From Sipunculus nudus (lineage: Eukaryota > Annelida > Sipuncula > Golfingiida > Sipunculidae): a stretch of 64,000 bases of DNA. This document shows positions 60,984 to 64,000 of this stretch, one piece after another (positions within the stretch are counted from its first letter, which is position 1; every line of letters starts with the position of its first letter). Location of the stretch: contig CM049317.1 in NCBI GenBank assembly GCA_026874595.1, forward strand, positions 11,752,382 to 11,816,381. The letters run 5' to 3'. A program made the position numbers and the translations under genes. The notes under the pieces are model-generated. The model saw only the letters and a list, made by a program, of their open reading frames with translations, did no database searches and was not told where the DNA came from.

Positions 60984-63152
60984 AATATAGAAATATAGAC
61001 GGAAATGGTATACTCAAGGTCAGTATGTGAAAATGGCTAATGGTAGAAACCTTAAACTTAGAGATCTGTTTGCAAATTGTCAAAAGTTCTTGAGTCCAAG
61101 AGATGTTTACTATCCAGCGACTGTAGAGTTAAAGAATGCCCCCCCCCCGAGTACTTCATCCAAGTGCAGGCTTAAGTTAACCAATAGAATAAACCCGGCA
61201 AATACCAGAGATCCCTGTGATATCGGACACTTGCCTAAAATTCCTCGGGAATCGTTAATTGTTTTTGCAATCCTGACCAACAGCATGCGACTAATTAAAG
61301 TTTATGATTTGTTTTTATTTTATTACTTGCGTAAAATACACACGGCTACCACGGAACCAATGACCGGCCTCAGCTATCCTGAAAAGTTCAGTCACTCCGA
61401 GATTAGGTCAGGTTTTTACAGTCAGGCGCAATGTTACAAACAGTTGACTAGTTTATATCACAGTCAAATTATTTTTCACGTGTAGCATTTTGCTTGTTAT
61501 ACTTATAACAAAGATATGTAATAAATTATGTAATTTCTAAATATTTTTAATATATTCACCATGGAAACTTGCAATCATTTTAAGGCACTATGAAGTATAA
61601 ACAACCGCATATAGCCGCTAAAGCATAGATTATTAACTGTTATGATACTTAATTTCACAGTAAGGCAGCTGTAAAAAACATAGTACACTAGGACATAACG
61701 TCTGATATTTGATATATTTGATCAGAATTTGGAGTTGCTTGGATTCAACTTTTATAATGAAACTGTTTACTAAAATAATTACAAATTAAAAAAAAATACA
61801 GTTATATGTTATCATTTTTTATTGTATATAATCATTTAAACTTTCATGTTTGCATTTAAATAATCAATTCACATAAGGTAAAATTATAGGTGCCAGTTCA
61901 GACCCATCAGACATATGACAGAAAAAAATATTACACAAGCGTCTGGCCTTCACTGTGTTTAAGAAATAAAGATATGACCGATTTTACACTAGGAAAATAC
62001 ACATATTTTGTCAGCAGTTAGAGTGTTGGTATTTTTTTGTTATTTTATCAAATAAATACATTTTGTTGGCGAATTTGCGCTAACAATGTTTACGCCCTTT
62101 CTGCGACAAACCATGTGGCACGTTACCAGTCACGATCTCGGTGTAACCTGAAACACGACGCGTCCACGAGTTATCATTAGTAGAAACAAATGAAAGATTG
62201 ACAATGACAAATGAAAGATTGACTATGACGCTATATGAATAAAATATAAACACTGATACGGAAGAAGAACTTACTGCATCATACATTGTGCAATGAGCAT
62301 AGCAGAAAATTGACAATTTTGTATCTTTATAATCACAATAATTGTTCATATCTGAATACAAATGACTATTTATGTATATTATTAATCTATGATTAACACA
62401 ATATGATCTGTTGGTGCAATACATGCATTGATTATCATTATCCTTTAAGGTCATAGTATTGTCAAAAAAACTTAAAGGTTCCTTTTTTAAAAAGGACCAT
62501 CACATGTTAGACCAGTGTTGTAAAGAAATGTGTCGTTGTTCAACATTATAAAAATGTACCATTTTAGTTTAATAAACAACTACACACCACTTACATATAT
62601 AATTATATTGATGTTATGTTATAAATTTAGAATAAAGTTATAAATTGTTATCGTCGGCTTTGCTTTTATGTTTGGCCAAGGGCGTGAGTTTTAGGTGAAA
62701 TTACGGATTGCCTTCGTTCTGACGAGTTGAGCAAGTGTTATGAAAATATTCTTAAAGGCCTCCGATTTTGATTGGTGACTGTTTTGTTTGAAAGCGGCCA
62801 TTTCCCTTTTACGATACTGGAACTATTTCTAATTCTACATGGTTGGTATTACTATGAACTTGTATTCCGCATCGTTGCAAAGATGTCTTACACGCTTTAC
62901 TACTAGCGTGTTTATCACCGGCCAATATCCATGTTTAGTTTAAGTGGTCGTATATTTGCAGGAACAGACTAATTTGGTACATAAAGTCGTTGCGTAGTTA
63001 ATCTCTAGATAAATAACCTCAACATTCTTCTCATGAAAATATATATTCACATGAATCTTACCTAAAATCACTTCCTTTTCTGATATCTCGGGAGACCAAA
63101 ATACAGGTCGTTCGTTGATCTCTTTTTGTTCAAATAGACAGCACATGCGCAT
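49734..63152 (-). CDS. CARD-TRADD-N-like-RING protein, nine-exon gene model
   Basis: Minus-strand exons, in order: 63152-63062, 60664-60558, 58729-58457, 57322-57151, 56518-56391, 56194-56062, 55195-54803, 54605-54546, 50023-49734. Every junction has AG/GT sites and agreeing phases (1,0,0,1,0,1,1,1). The total is 1647 nt, or 548 residues plus a stop. The first ~214 residues are acidic, polar and unrecognised. Then come a CARD (about 215-302), a TRADD-N-like alpha/beta domain (about 302-433) and a C-terminal C3HC4 RING (ligands from about 473 to 514). This combination suggests a cytosolic death- or immune-signalling adaptor with ubiquitin-ligase activity. The weakest points are the donor at 60558 and the long last intron, which holds other coding-like segments. 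The last two exons could belong to different isoforms. Confidence 0.6.
50758..50787. repeat. (CA)n microsatellite
   Basis: About 14 CA units within the last intron of the CARD-RING gene. A shorter one with adjoining TA lies at 51674-51700. Confidence 0.9.
52460..52570 (-). other. Possible linker exon in the last intron
   Basis: The minus-strand segment [20 protein letters not shown] ends at a good donor (GGATGACT before GTAAGATT) in phase 1. The acceptor is unclear: TTCTTTGAAG gives phase 0 and AATAAAG gives phase 1. The composition resembles a disordered linker. Confidence 0.3.
52887..53031 (-). other. Coding-like segment in the last intron
   Basis: About 48 codons on the minus strand encode an amphipathic helical segment ([20 protein letters not shown], then [18 protein letters not shown]). 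An AG (GGGCAG) and a GT (AAAT before GTATGG) inside it would give a symmetric phase 1-1 exon. It could be a skipped exon or a relic. Confidence 0.3.
53348..53361. repeat. Poly-G run
   Basis: A run of about 14 G in the last intron of the CARD-RING gene. Confidence 0.85.
53864..54017 (-). CDS. Unplaced terminal-exon candidate
   Basis: A strong acceptor (CCTTTCCCTATAAAACTGTCAG) is followed by 50 codons and a TAG at 53864. The segment ([20 protein letters not shown], then [16 protein letters not shown]) looks strongly coding, but entry phase is 2 and does not fit the preceding exon (phase 1). An alternative acceptor 5 nt downstream (GCAAAG) would fit. It may be an alternative C-terminus replacing the RING, or a remnant of another gene. 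Confidence 0.4.
54546..54605 (-). CDS. 60-nt symmetric exon
   Basis: Acceptor AATATTCTCCACAG and donor GTGCCAC before GTGAGT, phase 1 to 1. It encodes about 20 residues ([19 protein letters not shown]). Both splice sites are strong. It could be skipped without altering the frame. Confidence 0.55.
54803..55195 (-). CDS. TRADD-N-like domain exon
   Basis: 393 nt, phase 1 to 1, acceptor GATTTTCAATTTCAG and donor AAGAG before GTAAAA. The predicted secondary structure alternates strand ([10 protein letters not shown]), helix ([18 protein letters not shown]), strands ([17 protein letters not shown]) and helix ([20 protein letters not shown]). The last part resembles the N-terminal domain of the TNF-receptor adaptor TRADD, which has a ferredoxin-like fold. 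Domains of that family occur in many invertebrate immune proteins. The coding character is strong; the family call is moderate because the similarity is judged by eye. Confidence 0.6.
56062..56194 (-). CDS. CARD, second half
   Basis: 133 nt, phase 0 to 1, acceptor GTTTACAATGCAG and donor AAAAAGG before GTAAGG. It supplies helices 4-6: [20 protein letters not shown] followed by [18 protein letters not shown]. CARDs bind other CARDs to build signalling assemblies. Joined to the preceding exon it gives a complete domain of about 87 residues. Confidence 0.85.
56391..56518 (-). CDS. CARD, first half
   Basis: 128 nt, phase 1 to 0, acceptor TGTATTACACAG and donor AATATG before GTCAGT. It encodes helices 1-3 of a death-fold domain: [18 protein letters not shown], then [20 protein letters not shown]. 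The spacing of hydrophobic residues and the V-I-T-K-E loop fit CARDs such as those of IAP proteins. The frame is open further upstream to an ATG at 56573, so a shorter product could start there. Confidence 0.8.
57151..57322 (-). CDS. Linker coding exon of the CARD-RING gene
   Basis: 172 nt, phase 0 to 1, acceptor GAATCATAG and donor GTACAAG before GTAAGC. Only one frame is open. It encodes an acidic linker ([18 protein letters not shown], then [19 protein letters not shown]). It runs into the CARD exon in matching phase. Confidence 0.6.
58457..58729 (-). CDS. Polar coding exon of the CARD-RING gene
   Basis: Ninety-one codons, phase 0 to 0, with acceptor TTTAATATTGCAG and an excellent donor CCCAG before GTGAGT. 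The segment is rich in Ser, Glu, Arg and Asn ([20 protein letters not shown]), with no recognised fold and probable disorder. An alternative acceptor at TATCGCAG near 58786 would extend it in frame. Confidence 0.6.
59002..59044. repeat. (TA)n microsatellite
   Basis: A TA run inside an intron of the CARD-RING gene. Confidence 0.9.
59739..59766 (-). other. Possible alternative first exon
   Basis: An ATG opens MSERLELKI and is followed at once by a strong donor (AAAATTG before GTAAGTTT) in phase 1. This phase fits the CARD exon at 56518 or the exon at 55195, but not the next exon at 58729. It could mark an internal promoter. Evidence is limited to the splice signal. Confidence 0.3.
60558..60664 (-). 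CDS. Acidic coding exon of the CARD-RING gene
   Basis: The acceptor is TTTTGTGTGTAG before CAAAAGATCC, with entry phase 1. The encoded segment has [10 protein letters not shown] and [15 protein letters not shown] and is strongly acidic. It ends at CTG before GTATAA, a weak donor in phase 0. If that donor is not used, the frame stops two codons later at 60552 and this would be a terminal exon. Confidence 0.5.
60834..60980. repeat. Two (TA)n microsatellites
   Basis: TA runs at about 60834-60880 and 60941-60980, separated by 60 bases of unique sequence, in the first part of the CARD-RING gene. Confidence 0.9.
63062..63152 (-). CDS. Candidate first coding exon of the CARD-RING gene
   Basis: The ATG at 63152 opens [16 protein letters not shown] and the exon ends at a strong donor (GATTTTAG before GTAAGATT) in phase 1. 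A GTG-ATT-AGG context lies before the ATG and no in-frame stop was traced further up. It is 91 nt. No domain is recognised. Linking it to the downstream exons rests on phase only. Confidence 0.5.
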
Positions 63153-63240
63153 CCTAATCACCGGGACATCCGGTCAAAACAGAGATTCCATCTTGAACCC
63201 TATTATAGGTCATGAAAAAGGCACGAACCTCCAGGTGCCA

Positions 63241-63345
63241 GGTGGAACCGTTCACTAAAAAAATGGTTCTAACAGGAACATGGTTCTAGAAAGAACCACG
63301 AGGGTTCTAAAAAGAACCACAAAGAACCTTTTTTTCTAAGAGTGT
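63241..63345. repeat. GGTTCT/AGAACC repeat, probable end of a non-autonomous transposon
   Basis: Several alternating GGTTCT and AGAACC words (ATGGTTCTAACAGGAACATG, GGTTCTAGAAAGAACCACG) form a self-complementary stretch ending at TTTCTAAGAGTGTAATG. Such arrays mark the ends of short non-autonomous DNA transposons in animal genomes. No partner end was found before the window edge. Confidence 0.45.
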
Positions 63346-64000
63346 AATGTACATAACATGTTTACACTTTAACACAGCAACATAGGACTATTTCTCTAAA
63401 TAACCGCTGAACACATGTTCCTTTATAGTATTCTTATTTTCTTTTAACCGTTCCTATGGGAAATATTTTCACATCACGGATGACCATGTTACTAAACGAA
63501 TGAGCTACGGATAATGCTAAACTATAAAGTAATCTAGTCTCAAAATTAAATTTTTTTTTTGCCTGTGATAGAGCAACAACCAGATTTACATAGTTCGCCC
63601 TAAAGGCCGACCAGGCTTTTTATAACTGATATGATAAGGCTGACAAGCATGCACTTTTATGTTTCTCAAGTGGAGGATAAATGGACTCTCAGATACAACC
63701 AAGACACCGCCTGTCCCGTCTGTCATGTCCACCATATATCCCCTGAGCTATGGGGCTTGCATTTTGATACGAAACCCTCTGTGTCTTGATAATTAAGACA
63801 TGGATTGCCATGAATCTGTCTTTGAATATTAACCATGACTAGTTTCTTTAGTTTCTGAAAACTGGTGGCTCAAACTGAATTTTAAAAATGTTTGAGCATG
63901 TTCATCCTTTATTTTGATTCGGCTAAATTATATTGATACTTTCAGATTCTTAACTGTGGTTCCATCTAGTATCCTGAAAGCTTGTGTGTTTTATATGACT
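63346..64000. other. No feature seen
   Basis: AT-rich sequence upstream of the CARD-RING gene model and beyond the GGTTCT repeat. No exon or known repeat is supported. Confidence 0.5.

Noticed and set aside
61027-61485. Plus-strand open frame of 152 codons
   Set aside because: No recognisable domain, low-complexity edges, no splice or polyadenylation support, and it lies within an intron of the minus-strand gene model.
62080-62147. Minus-strand terminal-exon candidate of 22 codons with a good acceptor (GTCGTGTTTCAG)
   Set aside because: It fits exon 1 in phase but would give only about 52 residues without a domain; the longer chain through 60664 explains more. An alternative isoform cannot be excluded.
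1-64000. CRISPR arrays, bacterial operons, rRNA genes
   Set aside because: No regularly spaced direct repeats with unique spacers, no ribosome-binding-site-led gene clusters and no rRNA-like conserved blocks were seen.

Overview
The window looks like nuclear DNA of a marine invertebrate, most likely a lophotrochozoan such as a bivalve mollusc. It is AT-rich, full of (TA)n microsatellites, has short exons bounded by GT/AG splice sites, and carries three Ty3/gypsy-type LTR retrotransposons. The species call is inference. There are no bacterial operons, CRISPR arrays, rRNA genes or convincing tRNA genes.

Layout. 1-7016: gene-poor DNA with microsatellites, a hammerhead-like Penelope-type motif (minus strand, about 3345-3379) and a GC-richer block. 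7017-14787: Gmr1-like LTR retrotransposon on the minus strand, with two ~1.1 kb LTRs and the order gag-protease-integrase-RT-RNase H (integrase before RT). It has decayed and carries a 640-bp internal tandem duplication. 15297-20302: a second, more decayed element with the same order. 20303-25022: mostly non-coding, with three ~300-bp tandem units at 21760-22772. 25023-25363: a Pro/Gln-rich terminal exon (minus).

25506-35264: a nearly complete Ty3/gypsy element on the plus strand, with 223/221-bp LTRs and an ATAT target duplication. It has the usual protease-RT-RNase H-integrase order plus a 3' accessory module of a zinc-finger ORF followed by a TatD-family metallo-deoxyribonuclease. All six expected TatD metal ligands are present, yet the RT has lost the block that should hold the YxDD catalytic loop. 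The zinc-finger frame ends at CCC-TGA and the TatD frame continues in +1, so they may form one protein. This is the strongest candidate for an undescribed system in the window.

35265-45935 is largely empty. 45936-46214 is a terminal exon of unknown function (minus). 49734-63152 holds a phase-consistent nine-exon gene model (minus) for a protein of about 548 residues with CARD, TRADD-N-like and RING domains, probably a cell-death or innate-immune adaptor/E3 ubiquitin ligase. Some coding-like segments in its last intron are not explained by the model. All gene models rest on reading frames, splice consensus and phase only; no transcript evidence was available.
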